Assembly (NCBI RefSeq): GCF_020283565.1
Contig: NC_060060.1
Span: 1 to 64,000 of the forward strand
Source of the DNA: Trifolium pratense
Taxonomy: Eukaryota > Streptophyta > Magnoliopsida > Fabales > Fabaceae
Length of the DNA: 64,000 bases
Reading direction: 5' to 3'
The notes beneath the pieces were generated by a model. That model did no database searches and was not told the DNA's origin. It saw only the letters and a list, made by a program, of their open reading frames with translations. Position numbers and translations under genes: made by a program. Shown in pieces: positions 1-11,200 of the stretch; position 1 is the stretch's first letter, and each line of letters opens with the position of its first letter.

Positions 1-178
1 GACGGAGGAAAATGATGCACAAACCGGTACTGTTGTTGGTTATGCAGTTGATAATAAAAAGAAACGATGGGCATCTATATTAGCAAAATATGCTTTTGAG
101 ATAGGGTATTCAGCTGCAACAAACAGCTTGGTTTCAACAGCTTCTTCTGTAATTGTTGAGATTTTTAAAAATATGTAG
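1..178 (+). CDS. HSP70 gene, 3' end only (runs off the window start)
   Basis: The first 178 bases read in frame to a TAG stop and encode the C-terminal tail of an HSP70 of the same family as the three complete copies in this window. The tail is nearly identical to the last residues of the gene at 52064-56125 (ending in EIFKNM), while the first ~45 bases resemble the gene at 2453-5391 more closely, so the copy looks mosaic. The following ~110 bases also match the 3' flank of the 52064-56125 gene. Only the extreme C-terminus is visible, so activity cannot be judged. Confidence 0.8.
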   Translation, partial: TEENDAQTGTVVGYAVDNKKKRWASILAKYAFEIGYSAATNSLVSTASSVIVEIFKNM

Positions 179-291
179 TTAAAACTTCTTGCAAATTGTA
201 TTGGCAAATACATATTTAAGGTGGTGACAGTGTCAACTATAAGATAAATTGTTGGATATGATTATAGATGTATAATATCCTTATTAATTAG

Positions 292-848
292 CTGTTAAGA
301 ATAAAAAGAGTCGTTGGATATCATTATTGGCAAATTATGCCTTTAATGTAGTATATTCAACTGCAACTGGTAACATCATTGGGTTAGTTTCTCCCATAAT
401 TGACATTGTGTTTAATAGTTAAAACTTCATGCAAATTGTATTAAGAAATTCATGTATAAGGTGACCATGTCAAGTATTTCTGTCTCCAAATTTTTTTTTT
501 TTTGTATGTGGTACTATAATATTTATTGACAAAAAACTATTGATTTTTCGATTATTCAAGGAATTAGCGTTAGCAGTTTTGCGATTTGACTCATAGGATT
601 GCTCAATTCTGCAATCCAAATGTATAAACTTTTGCTATGTCGCAAACTGTGGGATTTCCAGAAAATCTTGAAAAAGGATAATAACCAAGAAAGAAATGAA
701 GGTTTTATTATGCACATGCACATATTTGAAAATTAGAAATGAAGGTTTTTCAAAGAGCAAATATTTCTTCCTTGTCTCCCTCATAACGTAGGTGCAAATA
801 ATTTTTTTCTTTGCGAACCTCCCTAGTAAACAAAGATCATATTTTTTC
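292..848 (+). repeat. Duplicated HSP70 tail and 3' flank (copy of ~5261-5812)
   Basis: This stretch is almost identical to the last ~130 coding bases plus the 3' flank of the HSP70 gene ending at 5391. It joins the unrelated 3' flank of the preceding HSP70 copy at a shared CTGTTAA (292-298, matching 5261-5267). The copies diverge again at about 848/5812. There is a small indel near 715 and a longer T run near 490. It is a non-coding remnant of duplication or unequal exchange in the HSP70 cluster. Confidence 0.85.
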
Positions 849-1239
849 CCACAAGCCCATGTTTCATATTTAGATTAGAAAGTGGAAGAACCAATGAAAT
901 TGTGGCACTACTATTAACGAACAGTTTCCTTTTCTTTTTTTTTGACAAGAATAGTTTCCATTTTTTAATAACTTCATAAGCCAACCTGAGTTTTTCACTT
1001 CATTTATTCTCTTCGATGTTCCAATTTTGTTATAACATAGTGCTTCAATGGTTGTTGTGTACTTTCTTAGATGATACTGTTCAGAGTTGTCTTGGAAAAC
1101 AATGTTCAAAACTGTGGTAGCTACTGGAGTTTGCGCACTATGCGCAGGAATGGGAGTATGATGCGCAGGAATTTGCAGGATTGGGGGCAGCTTCTTCCTT
1201 CTGCGCTTCATGCGCCAGAAGCTACGCCCCATGCGCCAA
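849..1239. other. Intergenic, no gene recognised
   Basis: No coding sequence is supported here. The part from about 1130 contains several short repeats of the type TGCGC(A/C)GGA and GCGCCA. It may already belong to the LTR of the copia-like fragment that follows, but its left boundary could not be placed. Confidence 0.4.
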
Positions 1240-1926
1240 AAGCAGTATAAATGCTGTTATGTTTTCAGTGCAGCCGCCACAGGAGAGAGAAAGTGCAGTT
1301 TTCAAGGATTCGGGAAAATGGTAGATTTATGAAAAATTTTAAATCTTGAAACTCTTTGTATTTGAATCTTTGTAATCAAGAAGAACAAGTTTGATAGTGA
1401 GTCAGAGAGCTGCTCTCTCCCCCAGACTAGGTCATTATTGGACCCAAACTAGGTAAACAAATATTCGTGTATTTATTGATTTTATTTCACTTTGTGTTTA
1501 TTGCTTATTCCATAAGTTAGTTTTGGTTGCTTAATCGTTTTGCTCCATACACTTGAGTTTTATTGATGTGGTTTTCGGTTCGAATTCACAACAATTGACG
1601 CCCACCGTGGGGCAAGGGTTCAAACGATTTAAGTACCAATGAGTTATAAATGAGATATTGAGAAGTTCACCTGGAGTAACGCCTTTGGGTTGTTGAAGGT
1701 GAAAGTGAGGGCAATATTAACACAACAAAAGTGTGCGGATGTGTTATTGGGAATAGAGAATATGCCGACTACTCTCTCACAGGCGGAGAAGACCGAGATG
1801 AATGATAAGGCTCTAAGCGCCATTATCTTGTGCCTCGCGGATAATGTGTTGAGGGAGGTAGCTATGGAAAGGACGACGGTGGCTATGTGGGGAAAGCTTG
1901 ACTTATTGTATATGACCAAGTCTTTG
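1240..1926 (+). mobile_element. Ty1/copia-type retrotransposon fragment: LTR end, primer-binding site, start of gag
   Basis: The order is LTR-like sequence, a primer-binding-site-like TTGACGCCCACCGTGGGGC (1598-1616), then a gag start at 1639. The reading frame has an early in-frame TGA (1651-1653). It then continues through residues typical of a plant copia gag N-terminus: EKFTWSNAFGLLKVKVRAIL, later DKALSAIILCLADNVLREV, MW.KL, YM.KSLA. Homology stops abruptly after KSLA at 1926, where an unrelated repeat begins. The element is truncated, broken and certainly inactive. No second LTR is present nearby. Confidence 0.75.
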
Positions 1927-2040
1927 GCCAAATTTTATGTGTATATCCTCATGCTTATTGGTATGTGGCTTAGCACGCGCGTGACTGTCTTTTTCATCAA
2001 ATCGAATTTTTCATGACATAAGATATATTTACAATTGAAA
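1927..2040 (+). repeat. Copy of the terminal repeat of the 26224-27290 palindrome
   Basis: This segment, with the core TGGCTTAGCACGCGCGTGA, is closely related to sequence at 27152-27241 (same strand), 26278-26370 (opposite strand) and 27357-27420. It directly abuts the broken copia gag at 1926. It is probably one end of a dispersed repeat family. Confidence 0.7.
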
Positions 2041-2149
2041 GCGAACAAAGAAAAAAATAAATAAATTTAAAGCTTGAAATTCATAAGCAACTATATAGGT
2101 CAATATGTCTTATGTGAACCAACATCCACAAATAATATTTATAACGCAA

Positions 2150-2377
2150 GAAGTTTCTTATATTCTTTCTTGATAATGGGTAGCCAGTTTCCACTTCCTT
2201 TCTTTCTTATTTCCTTTTTTTTGGATTATAGCTTAACAAGTTGATCAATTGTTCCAATATTGAAAATGATAATATTTGTACGATTGTCAAAAAAGAAAGA
2301 TAATTGTACAAGTCAAGCAGCCAATCACGAACTTAATAAATTGAGTGGAAGTGCATATAACAACAAGCCTATATATA
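2150..2377 (+). promoter_or_regulatory. HSP70 promoter: partial heat-shock element and TATA box
   Basis: A TATA box (TATATATA, about 2370-2377) lies ~80 bp before the HSP70 start codon, a normal plant spacing. At 2150-2157 GAAGTTTC gives two inverted heat-shock-element pentamers, short of the three usually needed for strong HSF binding. The leader just before the ATG (about 2391-2450) is shared with the copy at 52064, indicating duplication of promoter and gene together. Confidence 0.5.
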
Positions 2378-2452
2378 CTTACCTAAATAATAACTGTTTA
2401 TTCTCATCTTTAGTATTTCTTTTCCTTCTCTCAAAATTACAAGACATTTAAA

Positions 2453-5391
2453 ATGGCAGGAACAAGTAAGAAAGTTGCAATAGGAATCGACCTAGGAACA
2501 ACATATTCTTGTGTTGCTGTGTGGAGGAATGATCAGTTAGAGATCATAGTTAACGAGCAAGGGAACAGAATAACACCTTCTTATGTTGCCTTCACCGACT
2601 CTCAAAGGATGATTGGTGATCCTGCTTTCAACAAGGCTGCTTACAACCCAACCAACACTGTCTTCGGTAAATATTACTATATTTCTTAGCATTTTTCATT
2701 TAAATAGCTTTTAAATTCTATAAATTTTTTAGGGTATGGTTGTTTACTCCGAAAAGTTAGCCAAATTTGATTTACCCCGCTCAATTTTTTTTCTATTTAA
2801 TGAGGGGGCAGGGGCAAAATTATAAAATCTTCATATTGCAGGGATAACCAGAAAAAAAATTGCACAGAGGGTAAATCAAATTTTGCTAACTTTACGAGGG
2901 ATAAACAATCATTTACCCAATTTTTTATGAGTCACTTGTTCTACCTAACGGAAAATTTAAATTTAACGGTTGGATTGATTTAATTTGTCTCCTACAAATA
3001 GTGACCAAAAAGTTTGACATATGATGTTAACGAATCAAAAGTCATAAATAGAGAGAATGCGGAAAAAGAGAAACCAAATTAAATTGAACTTGTGTTAAAT
3101 CATATGTGTGTAATTAATATTGATTACGTTATTTGTTACAAAGGATCTATTGTGCAAATAATTGATTAATAATCAAAATCCCAATATAATTAATTAGAGT
3201 TATCGCTTATTTATATATACTCCCTCCGGTCCTTTTTATAAAGAACACTTTAAAAAAATCACACAGACCAATGAAGCACATTTAACATAGTTATTTTCAT
3301 TTAATACTTTTATAAATTTAAATTTATTCCATGTATACCCTTATTTAATTACTCTTTATTCAACTAACTTACTTATTTTTAAATTCTCTCTCATAATAAA
3401 TAAGGGCATAAGTGAAATTAAACATTTAAAACATTTGAAAATTGGTCAAAGTTTCTTATAAAAATGACCAATTTTTTTGTCCTAAGTGTTCCTTATAAAA
3501 AGGACCGGAGGGAATATATATGATGATCATCGATCGGATGTTTCATACAGTGCACACTACTCCTGTTTGTTTTGTAGATGCTAAGAGGCTAATTGGTAGG
3601 AGGTTTAGTGACCCTATAGTTCAAAATGATATGAAATTGTGGCCATTTAAAGTAATTGGCCGTCTCGATGACAAACCCATGATTGTTGTCAATTACAACG
3701 GAGAAGAAAAACAATTTGCTGCTGAGGAAATCTCATCCATGGTATTGAGAAAAATGCGTGAGATTGCAGAAGCTTACCTTGGATCAAAAGTGAAGGATGT
3801 TGTTATAACAGTTCCTGCTTATTTTGATAACTCACAACGTCAAGCTACTAGAGATGCAGGTGAAATTGCAGGCATGAATGTTAAGCAAATAATCAATGAG
3901 CCTACTGCAGCAGCAATTGCATATGGCCTTAACATGAAACCGTTTAAATTTAATCATCAATATAGAAATGTTTTCGTTTTTGATTTAGGTGGTGGTACAT
4001 TGGATGTGTCTATTCTCACATTTGACACGGATGATATCCAAGTTAAGGCCATTGGTGGAGATACTCACCTCGGGGGACAAGACTTTGATAATACAATGGT
4101 GAAACATTTTGTGAAGGAATTCTTGAGGAAGCATAAAATTGACATTAGTGGAGACCCACGAGCCGTGAGGAGGTTGAAGTCTGCTTGTGAGAAAGCAAAG
4201 AGGACACTTTCTTCCAATACCAACGCCACCATTGAGATAGAATGTTTACAAAAAGATATAGACTTCCACTCAACAATTAGTCGTGCAAAGTTTGAGGAAC
4301 TCAACGAATGTCATTTCGACAAGTGCATGGAGATTGTAGAAAAATGTTTCGCAGATAGTAGGATGGAGAAGAGTAGCATTCATGATGTTGTCCTTGTTGG
4401 TGGCTCTACTAGGATTGTAAAAGTGCAACAACTATTGAGTGACTTCTTTGAAGGGAAAAATTTATGCAAAAGCATAAATGCAGATGAGGCAGTTGCACAT
4501 GGTGCTGCGGTCCAAGCTTCGATAATGAGTGGTGAGTTTAGTGAAAAGGTGCAAGATTTGCTATTCAAGGACGTTATTCCTTTGTCTCTTGGATTGGATA
4601 CTCACGGGGGAATCATGGAAATAATAATTCCTAGGAATACCAAAATTCCTACGAACATGGAGCACGTCTTCACGACTCATTTTGACAACCAAACCAATAT
4701 TCTAATTCATGTTTATGAGGGTGTGAGACAAACAACTAGAGACAACAACTTGCTAGGAAAATTTGTGTTGGAAATTCCTCCAGCTCCGGCAGGTCGTCCT
4801 CAAATCAAGGTCAGCTTCCAAATTGATGATGATGGCATCTTACACGTCTCTGCCTTGGAAAAATTGTCCGGGGTTAACATGAATGTTAAAATAATAAGTG
4901 ACAATGGAAGACTTTCAAAGGAGGAAATTGAGAGGATGATCAAAGAAGCTGAGAAGTGCAAAGATGACGAAAAGAGGTATCAGAAGAAGGTAGACGCAAG
5001 AAATGCATTGGAGACTTATGCATCCAATATGAGGAAAGTGATAAATGATAAGGATATTGGATCAAATCTTTCCTCTAAAGACAAGAAAGAGATCAATAAA
5101 AAAATTGATTTGGTTTTATTGTGGCTTGAAGTTAATGATACTGCCGAAAAACATGATTTTGAGCATTTTCGTAGCATTCTTTCAAGTGTATTTGATCCGA
5201 TTATTTTGAAGATGATGACGGATGAAAATGATGCACAAACCGGTACTGTTGTTGGTTATCCTGTTAAGAATAAAAAGAGTCGTTGGATATCATTATTAGC
5301 AAATTTTGCCTTTAATGTAGTATATTCAACTGCAACTGGTAACATCATTGGGTTAGTTTCTCCCATAATTGACATTGTGTTTAATAGTTAA
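2453..5391 (+). CDS. Cytosolic-type HSP70 chaperone, copy A (two exons)
   Basis: ATP-dependent protein-folding chaperone of the HSP70 family. Exon 1 is 2453-2666 and exon 2 is 3578-5391. The 911-bp intron has GT-AG ends and splits the Asp codon of FDAKRLIG, giving 675 residues. The ATPase domain is intact: IDLGTTYS (residues 12-19), Lys74, [21 protein letters not shown] (207-214) and VLVGGSTRI. The substrate-binding domain keeps PLSLGL, VYEG and NNLLGKF. Conserved GGEDFDN reads GGQDFDN. The usual Gly/Pro-rich tail ending EEVD is absent. Instead, the last ~45 residues form a basic patch (KNKKSRW) followed by a hydrophobic stretch ending DIVFNS. Without EEVD, binding to TPR co-chaperones is not expected (inference from the family). 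Copies B and C lie ~47-60 kb downstream on the same strand. Confidence 0.93.
2732..2918. mobile_element. Short MITE in intron 1 of HSP70 copy A
   Basis: A 187-bp element with imperfect terminal inverted repeats of about 45 bp (outer bases GGGTA(A/T)...TTTACCC; inner AGTTAGC(C/A)AAATTTGATTTACC). It is non-coding. I could not identify the superfamily or a clear target duplication. Confidence 0.65.
3220..3514. mobile_element. Stowaway-like MITE in intron 1 of HSP70 copy A
   Basis: A 295-bp non-coding element with inverted termini CTCCCTCCGGTCC / GGACCGGAGGGA flanked by TA on both sides, as in Tc1/mariner-derived Stowaway MITEs. The right terminus ends about 60 bp before the intron acceptor at 3577, close to the branch-point zone. 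Confidence 0.85.
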
Positions 5392-5870
5392 AACTTCATG
5401 CAAATTGTATTAACAAATTCATGTATAAGGTGACCATGTCAAGTATTTCTGTCTCCAAATTTATTTTTTTTGTATGTGGTACTATAATATTTATTGACAA
5501 AAAACTATTGATTTTTCGATTATTCAAGGAATTAGCGTTAGCAGTTTTGCGATTTGACTCATAGGATTGCTCAATTCTGCAATCCAAATGTATAAACTTT
5601 TGCTATGTCGCAAACTGTGGGATTTCCAGAAAATCTTGAAAAAGGATAATAACCAAGAAAGAAATGAAGGTTTTATTATGCACATATTTGAAAATTAGAA
5701 ATGAAGGTTTTTCAAAGAGCAAATATTTCTTCCTTCGTCTCCCTCATAACGTAGGTGCAAATAATTTTTTTCTTTGCGAACCTCCCTAGTAAACAAAGAT
5801 CATATTTTTTTCGCACCAGTAGTAAAAGGTTAATTGTCATCATCAAGAGACGACTTTTTAAAAAAGGTTA
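5392..5870 (+). repeat. 3' flank of HSP70 copy A, duplicated at 422-848
   Basis: A non-coding 3' flank, nearly identical to 422-848 as far as ~5812. It presumably contains the 3' UTR of copy A. No gene is seen. The last ~60 bases are unique AT-rich sequence leading into a MITE. Confidence 0.75.
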
Positions 5871-6030
5871 TGTTAACATATGCCCTTAGGGCACATGTTA
5901 AACTACCTAAAACTAGAAATACAACATTTAATGATACAAAATATTTAATGTTTAGAGAATTGAATTCACAAATTAACATTTAATATTTACCTTATCTTCT
6001 TAACATGTATCTTAAGGGCATATGTTAACA
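5871..6030. mobile_element. 160-bp MITE with ~30-bp inverted termini
   Basis: The ends are TGTTAACATATGCCCTTAGG and, in reverse complement, TGTTAACATATGCCCTTAAG. The interior is AT-rich and non-coding. The superfamily is not assigned. It lies between the HSP70 3' flank and the MULE remnant. Confidence 0.75.
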
Positions 6031-6375
6031 TTCTCCTTTAAAAAAATAATGGTAGCAGTCAATCCGTACCAAACAACACTCATGACAACTCCTAATTAAT
6101 GATGAGACAATAATCAAAATATATATTGTCTTTAGAGTAGGGAGAAAAATCATAATATTGTCCCTTTGACGGCGCCTTCTAGGATGGGACACTATAGTAG
6201 GTCTCCCATGGTGGGAAAATGAGCTTATCGTAAATTTGTTTGTACCATATTTCTTCCTCACTGTTGCTATAAAAAAAAAATTCAATCCACCAGCGACCAC
6301 CACTCATCCCATGATTTTCCACCGTCCACTTATTCCCTGCTGCTTCTGTCCTTTGTCGTCATCGCTCTACGCCAC
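6031..6375. other. Intergenic, no gene recognised
   Basis: No supported coding sequence. It may include the 3' flank of the minus-strand MULE transposase pseudogene, but no terminal inverted repeat of that MULE could be identified. Confidence 0.4.
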
Positions 6376-7359
6376 TTATTGAGTCCATATTGCCTCAATT
6401 GCATGACTCATGTCCAACTCATATTCATGCTCTGTGTCATCCTCTAGTGGTTCTTCCATAGTCAATTTCTTCCAGTGACTGTGAACTGAATTTAATGGTG
6501 TCGGTACACCGCTGGTTGTATACCCACCCAATTCACAAGTACAAGGCAACTCACATGTTGACCTAAGTTTGCAATCACAAAAGTTTTTATCTGTTCCAAC
6601 AATGCCAATTCTCTTCATCTCATAAGAAATTAGTGTCATAGCGGTTCTGGAGACAAAGTTTCTCAAATTTTGAAAAAATGGACTGCTGTGTGTCTTCCTT
6701 GCATAAGTCGCATTTGCTGTGTTCCAACATTTGCTTCAGTTTCTAATGTGCAGACTCAACTCTAAATATCAAATTGCAAACAACGGTCAATTAATTAAAC
6801 GCAAAAATAAAATAAAAATATAATTACAATTTTGAAAAAGACAAAATCATACCTATTAGTCGTTGTGTTTCCTAAATGCATCACTTGATTGGTCCATGCT
6901 GCAACAAATTGTTCTTTGTGAGGGGTCAACTAGGTGTTATTGACATAGTCAACAAACTTGCTTGAATTAACACATGCTTGCTGAAACGCATTCAACCGCT
7001 GCTAATACTCCACCTCATCTGGACTTTCAACAACATTTTTCCACAAATTTTTCACCTTTTGTCGCATATCCTTAGGTATATGCAGGGTGCATCTCGTATT
7101 CACATTTTTGATTATGTGCCACGTACAAAGCATATTAACAGTATGTGGAAATATAACTTTAATTGCATTCATCAAAGCAAACTCTCTGTCGGTCAAAATT
7201 AATTTAGGAAATATATCTTGCTTAGTAAGCAATTCCTTCAGCTTCCCTAACGCCCAATGATAATTGTTCGTCTTCTCAGCAAATGTCATGTTAGTTGACG
7301 TTATGCCAGTAATTTCAAGCAGTGGCTGTCTATATTTATTAGTTTTGTATGTGCAGTCC
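6376..7359 (-). pseudogene. MULE transposase, C-terminal half (split by LTR insertion)
   Basis: On the minus strand, from 7359 downwards, the reading begins DCTYKTNKYRQPLLEI, then gives ILTDREFALMNAI, LCTWHIIKN (MULE transposase core) and, after stops, IVGTDKNFCDCKLR and LPCTCELGGYTT. The last two correspond to the C-terminal SWIM-type zinc-finger region of MULE/FAR1-like proteins. Stop codons near 7000 and 6900 and frame breaks show it is dead. The N-terminal half lies at 21387-22027. The two parts are directly contiguous once the Tat element and one target-site copy are removed. The reading was therefore interrupted inside the conserved DCTYKTN motif. Confidence 0.88.
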
Positions 7360-8134
7360 TGTTGGATATAAATTTGGTATTTATCAATTAAATATAATTG
7401 GTGGGTCCAATATTTATTTGGAGGTGATATTGTTAAAATAAAACTTTCAAAGGTGGCGTCGAAAGCCAGCTAGGTCGAAGCCAAAAAGCGCTTCGAAAGA
7501 TATGGATAATACGTCCAATTTTGGTTCTGCCAGGAAGCTATCGAAAGCGCGAAATCGAACCGATGGAGAGTTGGGCCAAGCCCAAAGAAGGAACAACGAA
7601 CGGCCCAAAAGGCCTTGGCGCGCGCTGAAGGAATGAAAGATGAAAGTGGAGAACGTGGTCGACGTGGCAAATGGAGGAGCGTCCAGATGATCGAGAAACA
7701 GTTACCACTTAGTAGTAGTATTTATAGTAGTTTTTCATTCAGAACAGGGGTCACAAAATTTATACAAACACTCTCTCTAAAAATTCTAAGTACTCAGCGA
7801 TCGAACGAACGGAATTCGAAGGAGAAATGTATGTTTTGTGAACCATCTTTATTTGTAATTGTTTTCATTCAATGCAATTTGTTTTCCAGTAATTTTTTCC
7901 AAGTCTGAATCCAGATACTTGCTTGAGAAACTGCTACTTCGAGGCGATTCGAATTAGTTTCTCTTGTATGCTTTAAAATATTTTAATTCCTAAGTGTTTG
8001 TTTCCTTATTCAAACGAACATTCAAACAGTTTTCTTGAAGCGAATAAACACAAAATTGTCCTGAGATTTACTAGTTGATCTCGCGAGTTTAAATACTTAA
8101 ACTAGCGGTTGTTTACCAAATCCCAACGTAAACA
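7360..8134 (+). repeat. 5' LTR of the Tat element
   Basis: It begins TGTTGG and ends TAAACA (short TG...CA inverted ends). A TATA-like TATTTATAG near 7718 is a plausible retroelement promoter. Several GTCGAA/TTCGAA motifs (for example around 7450, 7492 and 7546) recur along the LTR and the internal region. Length and sequence match the 3' LTR except for one base. Confidence 0.95.
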
Positions 8135-8137
8135 AAT

Positions 8138-8155
8138 TGGCACGCCCAGTGGGAC
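8138..8155 (+). other. Primer-binding site of the Tat element
   Basis: TGGCACGCCCAGTGGGAC begins three bases after the 5' LTR and starts with TGG, the complement of a tRNA CCA end. The matching tRNA was not identified from memory, so the primer is left open. Confidence 0.7.
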
Positions 8156-8243
8156 TGGTTTTGTGTTTGTTAAAGTTGTGTTTATTTTTATATTGTGGAA
8201 TAAAAAACTTGTTACTTGCATATAACTCATGATAAGTTAGGTT

Positions 8244-11200
8244 ATGGTTAAAACTACTCAGAGATCTAATCCTAGTAAAACTCCAAGTTCTAGTGCGATG
8301 AGTAGTGAAGCAAGTTCGAGTGGTGGAGTCGATCCGCCTCCACAAAGTTTGGTAACATCTGAGTTGGTGAATGTTCCAATATTCTCCAGTCCAACCATTT
8401 CGACTGTGCATGATGTTATTCCAACTTTGCCAGTACCAACTATGGCAATTCCGTCCGTGACTGCTGGTTTTGGACGTTCGAAACCACCATCAGGTCAGGG
8501 CTTTATGTATGGGCCTCCCCCCACACTTGGCTTAGGAATGCCAAGTTTCGAACCTGATAGGTATACTTCGTCAAGGGTAACTCCCACACCCTTAACGACT
8601 GCATCTGTGTTGTCTTTGAGACAGCAAATGGATGAGAGCAACCACGAAATGGTTAATCTCTTAACACAACAAATGGGTACTGTGTTTAATCCATTAATTC
8701 AGAATACCAATGAGAGTTATCAAATGTTGGCATTTCAAATGAGTCGAATTGCAGATTTTTTTGGGACACCTCCACCACCTCCTAGAGTAAATCCCATTAC
8801 TCCACAAGTAATATTACCTGCAATGTCTTCGACCCCAGTGCAGCAGAGGCCAACCTATGTGGCTACTGAAACAGTTCCTAACCCAACACCTACGCCAGTT
8901 GTACAAGAGGAAACCTATTATCCTCACGAGGTTAATCAAATGCCTCAAGTAGTAAATCAAAACCCTCCTGTTATGAACCCAAATCCACAAGTGGTACATC
9001 AGAACCCCCCAGTGGTAATGGTTAGGAGGAACCAGGATCCTGACGAGGTAGTGCGAGAGGTGCAAAACAATAATTTGCTTGGCCAACACAATTTGGCTAA
9101 CATGGTCGAAACGATTTTGGCCCAAAACGGCCTAAACACGGGTTGTCGAAGGCCAAACTTTGTCTCTGCTTTCACTGAATATGTGCTGCAAACCGAGTTA
9201 CCAAGAGGTTGGAAGGTCCCAAAATACACTAAGTTTGCTGGGGACACTAATGAGTCAACCGTAGAACATATTGCCAGGTATCTAGCTGAGTCTGGGAATT
9301 TAGCGAATAATGAAAATTTGCGAATGAAGTATTTTCCTAATTCGCTTACCAAGAATGCATTTACTTGGTTTACAACTTTGCCTCCCAGTTCGATCAATAG
9401 TTGGGCCCAATTGGAAAGGATTTTCCATGAGCAATTTTATATGGGCCAAACCAAGATAAGTCTGAAAGAGTTAGCCAGTGTAAAAAGAAAAAACCAAGAG
9501 TCAATTGATGACTATCTAAATAGGTTTCGTTTGCTGAAATCCAGGTGCTTTACTCAAGTGCCTGAACACGAGCTAGTGGAAATGGCTGCTGGTGGGTTAG
9601 ATTATTCAATTCGAAAGAAATTGGATACCCAATACCTTCGAGACATGTCACAGCTGGCTGACAGAGTGAGACAAATCGAAAGGTTAAAAGCTGAAAAAGT
9701 TAGAAATTCTAAGTTTCAGAAAAAGAAAGAAATAGGTTTTGTTGATTCCTATGATAATGAAATTGATTATGAAATGAGTGATGAATACTTAGATTTTGAC
9801 GATAGTGATATTAATGTGGCTGAATTAAAGCTTGGGCCTCCTTACACTTGCAAATTGTTGAGGCCGTCGAATGGAAAAAATCCTATCGAACCAAAAAATG
9901 ATAAGTTTGTTACGAAGACTTATACTTTCGACATCACTAAATGTGATGAGATTTTTGATTTATTGGTGACTGACGGCCAAATTATTGTGCCAAAAGATAT
10001 GAAAATACCACCAATAGAACAAAGAAAGAAAAGAGGTTATTGTAAGTTTCATAATTATTTGGGACATAAAACTTATCAATGTGTTGTTTTCAGGGATTTG
10101 GTGCAAAAAGCGCTGAATGAAGGAAGGCTGAAGTATGCTGATAAGGCTAAGCCTCCAATGAAGGTAGATTCAGACCCTTTGCCACCTGCGGACGCTACCT
10201 ATGTCGAAGTCTATGACTGCAACATGGTCGAAGTGATAGATGCTACTGCTCCAATCAAGGCGGTGCCTGAAGAGGAGTATGAAAAGAGGGTACGTGAGGT
10301 GTACCCCAATGCTGAGGAAGAATTGGTGGACTTCCTAAATAGGTGCAAGCTGAAGAATGCTGAAGTGATGCTTTGCCCTAGATGTAGTGCTGTGTGCGAC
10401 AAAGAGGCTACTGCAGGCCTTCAAAGTGTTGTACCTTATGCTGAAAACAAGAGAAAATGGCCAAAATCTAGGCCAAATCAAAAAGCTTGGCCTTACAAAG
10501 GAGCCAACTGGGGAAAGCCTATTACCAAAGGCCTTTCGATCCAGCAAAGGCTAGGCCCCCAAAACACTTTCAAACCATCTGGGAGAGCACCTGTTAACCA
10601 ATGGGTGAGTGGACAGTACGTCACTTTCAATCGAAGGATGATGGAAAATGGAAGCTCTAGCAACGTTAACGTGAACATTGTAGCCGAACCCAAGGGTTCA
10701 AAAGTGGTAGCTGGGAAAGAAACAGTGAATGCCGCCACTGAAGTCAACAAATACTCTTATAGGAATAACTATAAGGGAAAAAATCCTATGACCCGCACTC
10801 AGTGGCGAAGGTTCCAGAGGAAACAAAAGTTGACAGCAAAAGAGGCTGGGGGCAAGGCTGTTGCAACCCAGAAGGTTGAAAAGGTTGAAATGGCCAAGAG
10901 GCCAGTAAAGGAGAGGCTTTCCATAATATTGGAAGAGCCAATAGCTGAAAATGCCCAAGGAGGGGCAGAAGATGAGGATGACATGGAGGATGATGATCTC
11001 CTGGATGAGGGGTCTGATTTTGATGTCATGGTCAATGTGGTGTCGATTCTGCCACTGGAATATGATATACCTACTGAAGTCAATGAACTGGAAGAGGACT
11101 TCGAAGCCCTTAATTTGGCTGATCATAAGCCAATGTGTTATTATGTTATGCAAAATGGTTGTGTTGAAGAGCAAAAAGCTGTCTTCGAAAAGCCAGATCT

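Noticed and set aside
870..1232. 120-codon minus-strand ORF with KKRRKK
   Set aside because: Low-complexity sequence overlapping probable LTR, with no recognisable domain; its open frame is best explained by chance.
7615..7908. 97-codon ORF present in both Tat LTRs (also at 20867-21160)
   Set aside because: Identical because the LTRs are identical; it covers the promoter and leader region and lacks any known domain.
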